Positions 56,352 through 64,000 of a stretch of 64,000 nt of DNA are shown in pieces. Source of the DNA: Thermoanaerobaculia bacterium (GTDB taxonomy: Bacteria > Acidobacteriota > Thermoanaerobaculia > Multivoradales > J023); contig JALCBJ010000020.1 of assembly GCA_028066595.1 (NCBI GenBank), positions 23,628 to 87,627 on the forward strand. The letters run 5' to 3'. Both the position numbers and the translations under genes were made by a program. Below the pieces are notes generated by a model. It had not been told where the DNA came from. It searched no databases and worked only from the letters and a program-made list of their open reading frames with translations. Numbering within the stretch: the first letter of the stretch is position 1; every line of letters begins with the position of its first letter.

Positions 56352-58121
56352 ATGTCACGCCACGCAGCCACCTGGCCTGTTGTTTCGATTCTGCTCCTCC
56401 TCACGTTGGCGTCGGCGCCATCACACGCCGAGGTCATCACCGTCGGGCCCACCAGCTCTGGCTGTGAGCAGTCTTCCCTGGCGTTGGCCTTTCTGCGCGC
56501 GGCAGCGACGACGGAAAGCGACACGATCCTCTTCGCCGTAGATCAAACATGGACTGGTGGCGGCGCGTTGTTGTTGACCAATGAGTCGCCGGTCGTGCTG
56601 CAGGGCATCAACAGCTGCTCAGACTTCACTCCGCGGCTGCGCAGCATCACGACCACCGTCGGCGATCTCTTCGAGTTCGATGCGACGCAGGCGACGTTTC
56701 GGAACATGCGTCTGGTCGGCGATACGGGTGGCCGGCTGATCACGGCGACGAACTCCTCCTTGGTCACTCTAGAAGACACCCTGGTGGTGGGCGGCCGGGC
56801 CAACGACGGCGGCAACGTTCACCTGAGCGGTGGCGCGTCGCTGGTCGCCCTGGCAGGGACGCAGATCTTCAGCGGCGAAGCCACCTTCAACGGCGGTGGT
56901 GTCTACTGCACAGGCACAGGCGTCGTAGGTCTCGGCGCGCAGACCAAGCTGCACGGAAACGACGCCGGCTTCAACGGCGGTGGAGTGTACGCCGACGGTT
57001 GCTCGGTGAACGTACTGGCCGGCGGACCGGCTCCTGCAGGCATCAACCACTACGGCATCGTCGAGAATCGGGCCGAGTTCAACGGCGGTGGCATATACGC
57101 CCGGGGTGGCTCGTCGGTGTTTCTCGGCGGCAACAGCCTGACGCCAGCGACGCTCCGTCGCAACGACGCGGTCGGTTTCGGTGGTGGCATGTACTTGCTC
57201 GGCAGCGGTACCTCGGCGGACGTGTTCAACTCCGAGATCGTCAGCAACCGAGGTCTCTCCGATGGCGGCGGTGTCATGGTCACCTCTCAGGCGACGCTGG
57301 TCATGGATCGCACTACCGCGACATGCGATCGTGGTGTCCGGTGTTCTTTGATGGAGGGCAACAGCTGTGGAGGCGCTGGCGCTCCGGGTCCTGTGGAGGG
57401 CGGTGCTCTGCTGGTGACAAACGGCGGCCAAGCGACGGTGCGCCAGACCTATCTGACAGGTAACTCCGCCGAGGATGCGGGAAATGTCGCGGTCGTTTCG
57501 GGTACCGACAGCTTTCTTCTGGTGGAAAACAGCGTGCTGTACGACAACCACGCGGCGGGCGTCCACGTGTTGGCGCGCGATGGTGGCCATGCGAGGTTGG
57601 CCTTCGTCTCCGCCTGGGGCAGCTCGGCGCCGAGCTCCGGCATGGCGTTCGCCCATGCCGATGTGAACGGTCGCGTCGATATCTACTCGAGTGTCGTCAT
57701 CGAAGGCCAGGGTATGCCGATGGGAGGTGGGCCTGGGTCGGATCCGATCTTCCTTCCGGCCGGATCGGGTGGCTTTCAACAAGCCGACTGCGCCCTGTTT
57801 CACGAGAACGCTTCCTCCCATTCGGGTGTGGCCGTGGAGACCGATCCCAGTGCGGTCTGGGATTTGCCGTCCAGCGGTGATCCGCACTTGAGGGAAACGG
57901 CACCGGCCGTCGATTTCTGCGACACGGTCGTCTATGTGCCAACGGATGACGACATCGATGGAGACGCCCGAGGCTTCGATGTGACCTCCGTCCCGGATCA
58001 GCTGGGGCCCTATGATCTGGGTGCCGACGAAAGGGTCAGTGCTCCGCCAGAGCCGGAGGAGATCTTCTCGGACGACTTCGAGTCCGGGAATGTCAGTGCG
58101 TGGTCGAGCTCATCCCCCTGA
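56352..58121 (+). CDS. Secreted parallel beta-helix-like protein with C-terminal FESGN tail (paralogue 2)
   Basis: 589 residues; ATG 56352 has GGAGA upstream. Signal peptide WPVVSILLLLTLASAPSHA, then the mature part begins VITVGPTSSGCEQSSL, parallel to copy 1. Beta-helix rungs recur (FNGGGVYADGCSVNVLAGG, FNGGGIYARGGSSVFLGG, FGGGMYLLGSG). It shares FVSAWGSSAPSSGMAFAH with copy 1, so the pair arose by tandem duplication. The end reads IFSDDFESGNVSAWSS. Its 3' end overlaps the convergent kinase gene by 29 nt, so the tag codons are read on one strand and the kinase tail on the other. Confidence 0.8.
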   Translation: MSRHAATWPVVSILLLLTLASAPSHAEVITVGPTSSGCEQSSLALAFLRAAATTESDTILFAVDQTWTGGGALLLTNESPVVLQGINSCSDFTPRLRSITTTVGDLFEFDATQATFRNMRLVGDTGGRLITATNSSLVTLEDTLVVGGRANDGGNVHLSGGASLVALAGTQIFSGEATFNGGGVYCTGTGVVGLGAQTKLHGNDAGFNGGGVYADGCSVNVLAGGPAPAGINHYGIVENRAEFNGGGIYARGGSSVFLGGNSLTPATLRRNDAVGFGGGMYLLGSGTSADVFNSEIVSNRGLSDGGGVMVTSQATLVMDRTTATCDRGVRCSLMEGNSCGGAGAPGPVEGGALLVTNGGQATVRQTYLTGNSAEDAGNVAVVSGTDSFLLVENSVLYDNHAAGVHVLARDGGHARLAFVSAWGSSAPSSGMAFAHADVNGRVDIYSSVVIEGQGMPMGGGPGSDPIFLPAGSGGFQQADCALFHENASSHSGVAVETDPSAVWDLPSSGDPHLRETAPAVDFCDTVVYVPTDDDIDGDARGFDVTSVPDQLGPYDLGADERVSAPPEPEEIFSDDFESGNVSAWSSSSP

Positions 58122-60738
58122 GCATCGCTTCGGCTTTCGCGATCTGCCGCTGGTATTGCAGCCGGTAGCTACTGTGCTGAAATGCGGCGACCGCGTCTCG
58201 CAGCGCGGCCTCGGCTTGCTCGGGCGAGGCCTCTGCGATCGCTCGGCCCCATTCGATCCGGGCGAGCGCAGTATGGCGGGATTCCGCGCCGTAGGAACCC
58301 TCGAGGATAGGTAGGCTCGGCTCTGTCTGCGCTCTGGCCTCGTCGTTCCTTCCGGAGTCGTTGAGAACCTCGGCGTAGAGGGTCCGCACTCTCGCGGTCA
58401 ATGGATGGTCTGCCCCAGCGGAGGCTGCCACCAGGCGAATTCCCTCGACGAGGTACTGTTCGCCCGCTGTGATCGAGGCCGTCGTCAGCGCCAGCGCGTG
58501 TCCGTAGATCACACGATAGACGCCTTGGAACGGGCCCGCCGCGGCGGGAGCCCGATCGGTAAGAGTCATCGCTTGTCGATAGTGATCCAGCGCACTGTCC
58601 TGACTACCGGCGAGGAACAACGCCTGTCCGAGGTTGAAGTGAGCGGTGGCGACATGCGGGTGCTCGTCACCCAGCAAGACCGTCTGCTGGGCCAGGACGG
58701 ATTGCAGCAACTCGGCCGATTCGGCGAAGCGTCCTACATTCTTGAGCATGGTCGCCAGGTCGTTGCGCGAGATCTGAGTATGGGGATGATCCGGGCCTAG
58801 CAGCTGCTGCTGGAGCTCCAGGGCTTGGTGCTTGAGATCTATGGCCGACTCGAGATCGCCCTGTTCGGCGCGGATGTTCGACAGGATGCCGAGTGCCAGA
58901 GCCCGATCCGTTTGTTTTCCTCGCAGCTGAAGGGCCCGTTCAGCACGGCGAGCAGCCTCATCGACCTGCCCCATCTGCAGAAGAGCCGCCGCAAGCGTCG
59001 CCTCGAGGATCGCGACTTGTTCTTCCGGCGCCGAAGGCAGCCAGACTTGCGCCGAAACATCGTCGAGCCGGTCGAGTGCGACTTTCGCGCGGCTCGACTC
59101 GATCAGGTAGGTCGCGTACGAGAGCTCGGCCACAGCTCTCTCCTGGGGGTCGATCTGGCGGGCCAGCTCGATGGTGTCTGCATACCGTTGCTCGGCCAGG
59201 TCATGGTTTCCTTGCGTCGACGCGTTGTGCGCCGCGAGGCTGAGATCTCGCAACCGAGATTCGCGATCGCGCCCCTCGAGAGCTAGGTTCTCGGAGAGGA
59301 GGGATTCGGCCATGTCAAACTCACCCAGTAGATAAGAAATCTCGCCCAATACGGAGCGCAGCTGCGCTTGGGTCTCCATCTCGTCCGCCAGCTCGTGGTC
59401 GAGGCGCTCGATACCTGCGTCGAGTACCTGTCGCACGGTGACGTCGGCACCCAGGCTAGCTTCCGGATCTGCGGCCGCGAATGTGCTGACGAGGAACTCG
59501 GTGACCGCTTCGGCCCGCTGCGCTTGTCGCGCGGCTTCGTCCGCAGCGACTTGCGCTCTCCCAGACTCAGCACGGGCTACGGACGTTTGCCACAGAGCCA
59601 CTCCCGACCCTGCCAACAAGGCGAGGACGGCGATCACGGCGGCTGCAAAGGCCGTCCGATGCCGCGACACGAGCTTTCGTAGCCGGTATCCCACACGATC
59701 CGGCGTCGCCACGACCGGGTGACCGTCGAGCCAGCTGTGCAGGTCCCGAGCGAGCGCTTCGGCACTCGCGTAGCGTCGCTCTGGCTCCGCTCGGAGGGCC
59801 ATCAGCACCACGTTGTCGAGATCGGAATCGATACCACCCACCTTGTCCGATGTGCGCGACGGTGCGATCGGAGGTGGTGCATTCGGGAGATCGAGCATGG
59901 CCTCTGCCGGATACGGCGTGGAGTGGGTCAGCAGTCGATACAGCACCGCGCCGAGTCCGTAGACGTCGGTGGCGGTGGTGACCGCTCCACCCGAAGCTTG
60001 TTCCGGCGCGCCGAATCCTGGAGTCAGAACGCGAGTGGTCGTGAGATCTGACTCTTCGGCCGCGAGAAGCTTCGCGACGCCGAAGTCGAGCAGTCGGGGT
60101 CGGTCGTCTTCACCGACCAGGATGTTCGCCGGCTTGAGATCCCGGTGAACCACCAGGCTGCGATGAGCGAATGCGACGGCGTCACAGATCGGCAACATCA
60201 AGCGGACGATCGCGCGAGCATCGAGATCGCGCTCCGAGCAATACCCGTCGAGTCGTTCTCCCCGGACCTCCTCCATCACCAGATAGGGCGTTCCCGTATC
60301 CGTGACGCCGCCATCGAGAAGCGTCGCGAGATTCGGATGATGAAGGTCGGCGAGGATCTGTTGCTCGCGCTGAAAACGGCTAATCGAGGCGGCGTCTAGC
60401 CTGGCGGCATGCAGAAGCTTGAGCGCCGCGGTCTGTTCGAAGCCCGCATCGTCGCGGGTGGCACGATGGACGACGCTCATCCCTCCGCGACCGATCTCCG
60501 GGCCCAACCTCCAAGGTCCGATCTCTTGGCCGTTGGCCGGGCTCTCACTGAGAGCTGCGTCCGGGATACGGTCGAGCACTCCGTCGTCCGACTCGTCGGC
60601 TTGCAGCAATGCTTCGACGTATTCGCGTTCCTCCGCGTTCAGCTCCAGCTGCGCGAGCCGCGCACGCCGTGCCTCGGTGTCGAGATCGAGAATCTCATCC
60701 AGCACGGCATAGGCGCGCTGCCACGATTCCCGCGTCAC
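58093..60738 (-). CDS. Serine/threonine protein kinase with TPR repeats
   Basis: 881 residues, GTG start. A short N-terminal helical region precedes a complete kinase domain (about residues 75-340): P-loop EIGRGGMSVVHRA, Lys in AALKLL, catalytic HRDLKPANILV, DFGVAK, and GAPEQ. One membrane helix follows (AFAAAVIAVLALLAGSGVALW, about residue 368). The C-terminal 470 residues form helical repeats of TPR type (VAFAEQALQLRGKQTD-like pairs). Bacterial Hanks kinases of this type are encoded beside ECF sigma factors in Acidobacteria, and the sigma gene is 10 nt upstream. The kinase may control the sigma factor; targets unknown. Confidence 0.92.
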   Translation of the reverse strand: MTRESWQRAYAVLDEILDLDTEARRARLAQLELNAEEREYVEALLQADESDDGVLDRIPDAALSESPANGQEIGPWRLGPEIGRGGMSVVHRATRDDAGFEQTAALKLLHAARLDAASISRFQREQQILADLHHPNLATLLDGGVTDTGTPYLVMEEVRGERLDGYCSERDLDARAIVRLMLPICDAVAFAHRSLVVHRDLKPANILVGEDDRPRLLDFGVAKLLAAEESDLTTTRVLTPGFGAPEQASGGAVTTATDVYGLGAVLYRLLTHSTPYPAEAMLDLPNAPPPIAPSRTSDKVGGIDSDLDNVVLMALRAEPERRYASAEALARDLHSWLDGHPVVATPDRVGYRLRKLVSRHRTAFAAAVIAVLALLAGSGVALWQTSVARAESGRAQVAADEAARQAQRAEAVTEFLVSTFAAADPEASLGADVTVRQVLDAGIERLDHELADEMETQAQLRSVLGEISYLLGEFDMAESLLSENLALEGRDRESRLRDLSLAAHNASTQGNHDLAEQRYADTIELARQIDPQERAVAELSYATYLIESSRAKVALDRLDDVSAQVWLPSAPEEQVAILEATLAAALLQMGQVDEAARRAERALQLRGKQTDRALALGILSNIRAEQGDLESAIDLKHQALELQQQLLGPDHPHTQISRNDLATMLKNVGRFAESAELLQSVLAQQTVLLGDEHPHVATAHFNLGQALFLAGSQDSALDHYRQAMTLTDRAPAAAGPFQGVYRVIYGHALALTTASITAGEQYLVEGIRLVAASAGADHPLTARVRTLYAEVLNDSGRNDEARAQTEPSLPILEGSYGAESRHTALARIEWGRAIAEASPEQAEAALRDAVAAFQHSSYRLQYQRQIAKAEAMLRGMSSTTH

Positions 60739-60748
60739 GGTGTGTCCA

Positions 60749-61309
60749 TCATGAGTCTGTTTCGGTGAGTCGTGCGTGGAGAAACGCCCGGGCGCGTTGC
60801 CATTCCCGGTGCACCGAGCGCTCCGAGATCTCGAGGATCTCGGCGGTTTCCTCCGCCGTCAAACCGGCGAAGTACCGTAGCTCTACCACTTGCCGACCGC
60901 GCTCGCTGAGGCTGCCGAGCTCATCCAAGGCTGTCTCGAGATCGAGGATCTCTTCCTCTTGGCTCCTCGAATCGCTGAGTCGCTCGGTCCAGGTGATCCT
61001 GTGGGGGTTGCCACCTCGCTTGGCCGCCCGGGACCGCCGTGCCCGATCGACGAGAAAGTGCTGCATCACTTTCGCTGCGGTGGTGTAGAAGTGGCGCCGG
61101 CTTTCGACGTTCAGGCGAGTTCCTGCCGTGAGTCGGAGGTAGGTCTCGTGCACCAACACCGTGGGCGTCACGGTGTCTCCCGAGGCCGAACGGGAGAGCT
61201 TGGCGGCTGCCATCTTCCTCAGCTCGGAATAGAGGGTCGCAAAGACCAGCCGAGCGCTTTCAGAATCGCCGTCGCGGCAGCGATCGAGAAGGCGAGTGAT
61301 GTCCGAAAT
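60749..61309 (-). CDS. ECF-type RNA polymerase sigma factor, probable AUU start
   Basis: 186 residues if translation starts at the ATT at 61309. The ATG at 61213 would remove region 2 helices (DITRLLDRCRDGDSESARLV), which homologous ECF factors contain. No ATG, GTG or TTG occurs in frame between. A perfect AGGAGG (61315-61320) lies 5 nt before ATT, and homologues of this family begin MSDITRLL, which here reads ISDITRLL. Region 2 (ETYLRLTAG, RRHFYTTAAKVMQHFLVDRAR) and region 4 (LSERGRQVVELRYFAGLTAEETAEIL, with SERSVHREW) are intact. It precedes the kinase gene. Confidence 0.85.
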   Translation of the reverse strand: MSDITRLLDRCRDGDSESARLVFATLYSELRKMAAAKLSRSASGDTVTPTVLVHETYLRLTAGTRLNVESRRHFYTTAAKVMQHFLVDRARRSRAAKRGGNPHRITWTERLSDSRSQEEEILDLETALDELGSLSERGRQVVELRYFAGLTAEETAEILEISERSVHREWQRARAFLHARLTETDS

Positions 61310-61603
61310 AGCGGCCTCCTGTTGAACCTGTTCGGATACGATGAGGCAGATAGTTCGAGGTTGGTGATGCCGACCACTGCATCCAGTCCGTTCTGCTGCA
61401 GGGCCAGCGGAGATTCTGTCAGAAGACGGGACGATACTGTGGTGTGTGCTTTCTGCCTGCGTAAGCGCTCCAGTTTGGGAATCTCTGAAGCAGCAGTTGG
61501 AAGCTCGCAGATGTTCCAGCTTGATAAACCAGATCAGATGCGATTCTGAGCCCTGCGGTACCTATTTTTCGCCTGGCTACGGAATCGTTCGAAAGGAGAT
61601 GAC
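61310..61603. promoter_or_regulatory. Divergent intergenic region between sigma factor and AIPR gene
   Basis: This 294-nt region holds the AGGAGG for the sigma factor at its left end and AAAGGAGATGAC, a strong ribosome site, just before the AIPR start. Base composition drifts from the G+C-rich norm toward the AT-richer AIPR gene. The CTGTCAGGGT block is not repeated here in full (only CTGTCAG at 61416). No other structure was found. Confidence 0.4.
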
Positions 61604-63349
61604 ATGGGTTCGGGTTTGAATGTCAGCACAAGAGAATTCAGAAAAATTATCAAAGAAGAGCTGGTCGACAAGTGTGAGCAACTTGGGAAGACGTACGACA
61701 ACGAGAGTCAAAGAGGTGTGGCTTTTCAATACTGGATCGCGGAGCTCATCGAGTCTTTTGAGCAAGGTTATGAGCCTGGCGCTGAAGATGCTGTTCTGCA
61801 GAGTCGGGATCTCGGAGCCGATATTGTGATGGAAGATACAGAACGGCAGCATCTACTTATTTGTCAGTGCAAATGTCAGCCATACGGCCGGCCGATATCA
61901 GAGATAGACGTTAGTTCTTTTTTTGCTCGACATGAGCACTACTGCGACAAAGAGTGGGTAGAGGCACATGGTTCGCAGTACGCTGCCGATCTATTAGGGG
62001 AGTATGGCGAGAAAGTAGACGCCGGCTTTAGCGTGACATTCAGGTTCATCTCGACTGGGAAAAGCACCGATAAGTTGATAGGAACCCTGGATCACGCCAA
62101 CGCCAGGTATGCTGACGGCGGGATTCCCGTCTCATGTGAACTTCAAGATTTTGGAGAGCTAAAACAGTACTACGCTCGAGCCAAAGCTGCAGAGGTCTCG
62201 ACTCCTGAAGAGGTGAGAATCGATTTGCCTCAGGGGAGATTTATCCAGAAAGACGAACCGTATCGATCGGTGATTGCTGTGGTCAAAGGCAACGCTATAA
62301 GAAACTTGTACTCGAAGTGGAAGGATTCGTTGTATGCGTGGAACATTCGAGGATATTTAGGCAATAAAGGGATAAATAGTGATATCTCGAAGACTGCGAG
62401 AGAAAATCCAGGTGAGTTTTTCTATTTCAACAACGGCATCTCTGCTATCTGTACTGAATTCGAATTGCAGGGGAAGCGATCGACAACGCTGATTGCTCGT
62501 GATTTCCAGGTGATAAACGGAGCGCAAACTATCACGAGTATCGCCAAGGCTAGTCCGGACGATAGTCTGGAGATATTATTCAGATTGACCAAGGCGTTGT
62601 CTGTCAAGACTGAGAAGGGGATCAACGCGAAGATAATCCGATTTAATAACAGTCAGAACAATATTCGAGTCTCCGATTTCCGTTCGAACGATCCTATTCA
62701 GAAGTGGTTGGAAATACGCTTCAAGAAACAGCGTGCCAAAGGTCCAGTTATCAATATGCACTATAGGCGGCGTAGAGAGGTAGGTGGCGGGAGGGGAATC
62801 GGGAAGGGTGTCGATCTGCCTCTGCTTGGGAAGATTCGCTTTTCTTTCCTCGAGGAACCAACGCAACTACATGCTGTGCCCCGATCGCTCTACGTGCGAA
62901 GAGAGGATGAGCAAACTGGCTTGTATGATCGGGCCTTTGGAGTTGAGAGCAGGATCGAGGATCAATGGTCGAATGAGACCTTTAAGGAAGCGCTTTTGGC
63001 TATCACGCTCTATCAGGCGATTGAACAGCGCCTCACTCATTTGGTGAAAGAGGACCCCGGCTACCAACACCTCAAAAGGATGAGGTATCACATTCTCTCG
63101 CTCTGTGGTGAGTTCTATCGACTGAGGCAGCGCCGTGACGGCAGTAGGCCTCAAGATTTTCTTAAGTCGAAGTCTGCGTTCCGCGAGTTTTTTGAGTCCT
63201 TTAGGGAGGCTGCGGAGGATGCCGTCGAGGACGAATGGTCACGCGCGGCGAAGGAAGATACGACGGTTTTCGCTTTTCTGAGGAACACTGATCGCTGGGA
63301 ATCGATAAAGGACGTCTTTCTCAAGAAGATGAAACGAAGGCTCATCTAG
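61604..63349 (+). CDS. AIPR family protein (putative phage-defence), PD-(D/E)xK-like N-terminus
   Basis: 581 residues. Its codon and base use are visibly AT-richer than every neighbour, suggesting recent transfer. The AIPR domain is shown by NPGEFFYFNNGISAICTEF and FQVINGAQTITSIAKAS, followed by IRFNNSQNNIRVSDFRSND. The N-terminal part has GADIVMED and LLICQCK about 10 residues apart, the D-(x)n-QxK pattern of restriction-type nucleases. Families with AIPR domains include abortive-infection proteins. No methyltransferase, second toxin gene or integrase is adjacent, so it would be a single-gene system. It starts with a strong ribosome site (AAAGGAG). Confidence 0.82.
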   Translation: MGSGLNVSTREFRKIIKEELVDKCEQLGKTYDNESQRGVAFQYWIAELIESFEQGYEPGAEDAVLQSRDLGADIVMEDTERQHLLICQCKCQPYGRPISEIDVSSFFARHEHYCDKEWVEAHGSQYAADLLGEYGEKVDAGFSVTFRFISTGKSTDKLIGTLDHANARYADGGIPVSCELQDFGELKQYYARAKAAEVSTPEEVRIDLPQGRFIQKDEPYRSVIAVVKGNAIRNLYSKWKDSLYAWNIRGYLGNKGINSDISKTARENPGEFFYFNNGISAICTEFELQGKRSTTLIARDFQVINGAQTITSIAKASPDDSLEILFRLTKALSVKTEKGINAKIIRFNNSQNNIRVSDFRSNDPIQKWLEIRFKKQRAKGPVINMHYRRRREVGGGRGIGKGVDLPLLGKIRFSFLEEPTQLHAVPRSLYVRREDEQTGLYDRAFGVESRIEDQWSNETFKEALLAITLYQAIEQRLTHLVKEDPGYQHLKRMRYHILSLCGEFYRLRQRRDGSRPQDFLKSKSAFREFFESFREAAEDAVEDEWSRAAKEDTTVFAFLRNTDRWESIKDVFLKKMKRRLI

Positions 63350-63367
63350 ACGCGGTTTCTTCGTGCC

Positions 63368-63943
63368 TCATGTCAAAGCTACGGCTACGTTTCGGCGCAA
63401 CGCCGGTACCACCAGCCTACGAAACCAAGGATTGCGCCGGATCCAGAGGTTGTTCCGCGGCGATGGGTGTGGCAACGGCAGCAGGCCGTCTCCGACGTAC
63501 TCATCGAAAGATCGGACGGTCTCGGTCAGCGACGCGCGCTGGCGCCCTTCGAGATAGTGGCCTTGAGCGAATCGGCCGATCAGCAAGGTCAATCGAATCT
63601 TCGGCATGGCCCGGAGCACAGGTGCGTGCCAGAGCGGTGCACATTCAGGTCGTGGGGGAAGATCACCGCTCCGTCCTTTCCCGGGGTAGCAAAACCCCAT
63701 GGGAACGATCGCGACGAGCCGATCGTCATAGAAGGTCTCTTGGTCGACGTCCATCCAGTCCCGCAGACGATCGCCGCTCGGATCGTTCCAGGGAACGCCC
63801 GTCTCGTGCACCTTGCGGCCGGGTGCCTGACCGATGATGACGATCCGGCACTCCGGCGACGCGGCGACGATGGGTCGTGGTCCGTGGGGCAGGTCGGTCG
63901 CACACTCGGTGCAGGCACGGATGCGAGTCAGGAGGTTGCGCAT
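63368..63943 (-). CDS. Uracil-DNA glycosylase family protein, 4-Cys type
   Basis: 191 residues. Motif 1 is GQAPGRKVHETGVPWNDPSGDRL (in parts) and motif 2 is PHPSPRNNLW. Four Cys are placed as in iron-sulfur family-4 enzymes: CTEC near the N-terminus and FCYPGKG plus PECAPLW, the last pair 16 residues apart, so a 4Fe-4S cluster is likely. It removes uracil, or possibly other deaminated bases, from DNA. Family 4 proteins vary in specificity; the GQAPG rather than GEAPG is a variant. It converges with the AIPR gene, 18 nt from its stop. Confidence 0.9.
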   Translation of the reverse strand: MRNLLTRIRACTECATDLPHGPRPIVAASPECRIVIIGQAPGRKVHETGVPWNDPSGDRLRDWMDVDQETFYDDRLVAIVPMGFCYPGKGRSGDLPPRPECAPLWHAPVLRAMPKIRLTLLIGRFAQGHYLEGRQRASLTETVRSFDEYVGDGLLPLPHPSPRNNLWIRRNPWFRRLVVPALRRNVAVALT

Positions 63944-64000
63944 TTGGCCGGGGGTACGCGTCGGCTCGGCCCTTAGATGCGTCGGAGATCGCGGCGCAGC

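Noticed and set aside
61416..61422. CTGTCAG in the sigma/AIPR intergenic region as another copy of the promoter motif
   Set aside because: The second block ATTGCGTACGT is missing at the right distance; 16 nt after TGTCAG the bases are GTGGTG.
63973..64000. Possible end of a minus-strand gene (short LRRDLRRI stop) at the window edge
   Set aside because: Only nine codons are visible; not enough to call a gene.

Overview
The window is high-G+C, gene-dense bacterial chromosome. No rRNA, tRNA or CRISPR array was recognised. Several family signatures point to Acidobacteriota, most likely a Thermoanaerobaculia-like lineage: a VWFA-related protein of the acidobacterial type, a PadR regulator next to an ADOP-type MacB/FtsX permease, an ECF sigma factor next to a TPR-carrying Ser/Thr kinase, and secreted proteins ending in an IF-[ST]-D-[GD]-FESGN-x-SAWSS tail. 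This placement is inference from gene content, not from a marker gene.

Layout. 1-5.5 kb: an RND efflux adaptor (cut by the window edge), its permease and a secreted VWFA-type protein. 5.6-8.5 kb: an alpha/beta hydrolase, a YigZ-family protein and an exported protein-L-isoaspartate methyltransferase-like protein. 8.6-15.5 kb: a tight operon of RDD, SpoIIM-like, polytopic membrane, DUF4129-like, DUF4350-like, MoxR ATPase and DUF58 genes. 15.5-17.2 kb: a Xer recombinase and a NarL-type response regulator. 17.3-19.5 kb: Mla-type permease and ATPase plus an unknown anchored protein. 19.7-21.4 kb: a cytoplasmic helical-repeat protein with a small secreted protein. 21.7-27.6 kb: exonuclease VII (xseB/xseA), unknowns, and a large ATPase-TPR protein. 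27.7-30.7 kb: tyrosine catabolism (hpd, hmgA) and a hydrolase. 31-37.6 kb: MMPL exporter, secreted unknowns, a palindromic element, a cysteine-synthase-family enzyme and an orphan binding lipoprotein. 37.7-43.4 kb: ADOP permease with PadR, a flavin oxidoreductase and an unknown. 43.5-50 kb: a lipase, acetoacetyl-CoA synthetase, an M43 metalloprotease, fumarylacetoacetase and an unknown. 50.2-54.4 kb: a compact type III polyketide operon. 54.5-58.1 kb: two tandem secreted beta-helix-like paralogues. 58.1-61.3 kb: Ser/Thr kinase and ECF sigma factor. 61.6-63.9 kb: an AIPR-type putative defence nuclease with AT-richer composition, and a 4-Cys uracil-DNA glycosylase.

How the genes fit together. 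hpd, hmgA, fahA and acetoacetyl-CoA synthetase, split over two loci, would take 4-hydroxyphenylpyruvate to fumarate and acetoacetyl-CoA; maleylacetoacetate isomerase was not seen. The type III PKS operon carries its own fatty acyl-AMP ligase, acyl carrier protein and ICMT-like methyltransferase, which suggests a self-contained route to a methylated alkylresorcinol- or alkylpyrone-type lipid.

The strongest second-look items are: (1) the FAAL-ACP-type III PKS-ICMT operon; (2) an ECF sigma factor that appears to begin at an AUU codon behind a perfect AGGAGG; (3) an identical two-block promoter-like motif (CTGTCAGGGT-N10-ATTGCGTACGT) upstream of both beta-helix genes, beside that sigma factor; (4) a shared C-terminal FESGN tail on three exported proteins; (5) a TPR-like protein paired with a small secreted protein; (6) an ATPase-TPR protein with a possible degenerate nucleotide-cyclase domain; (7) an AIPR protein with a PD-(D/E)xK-like motif.
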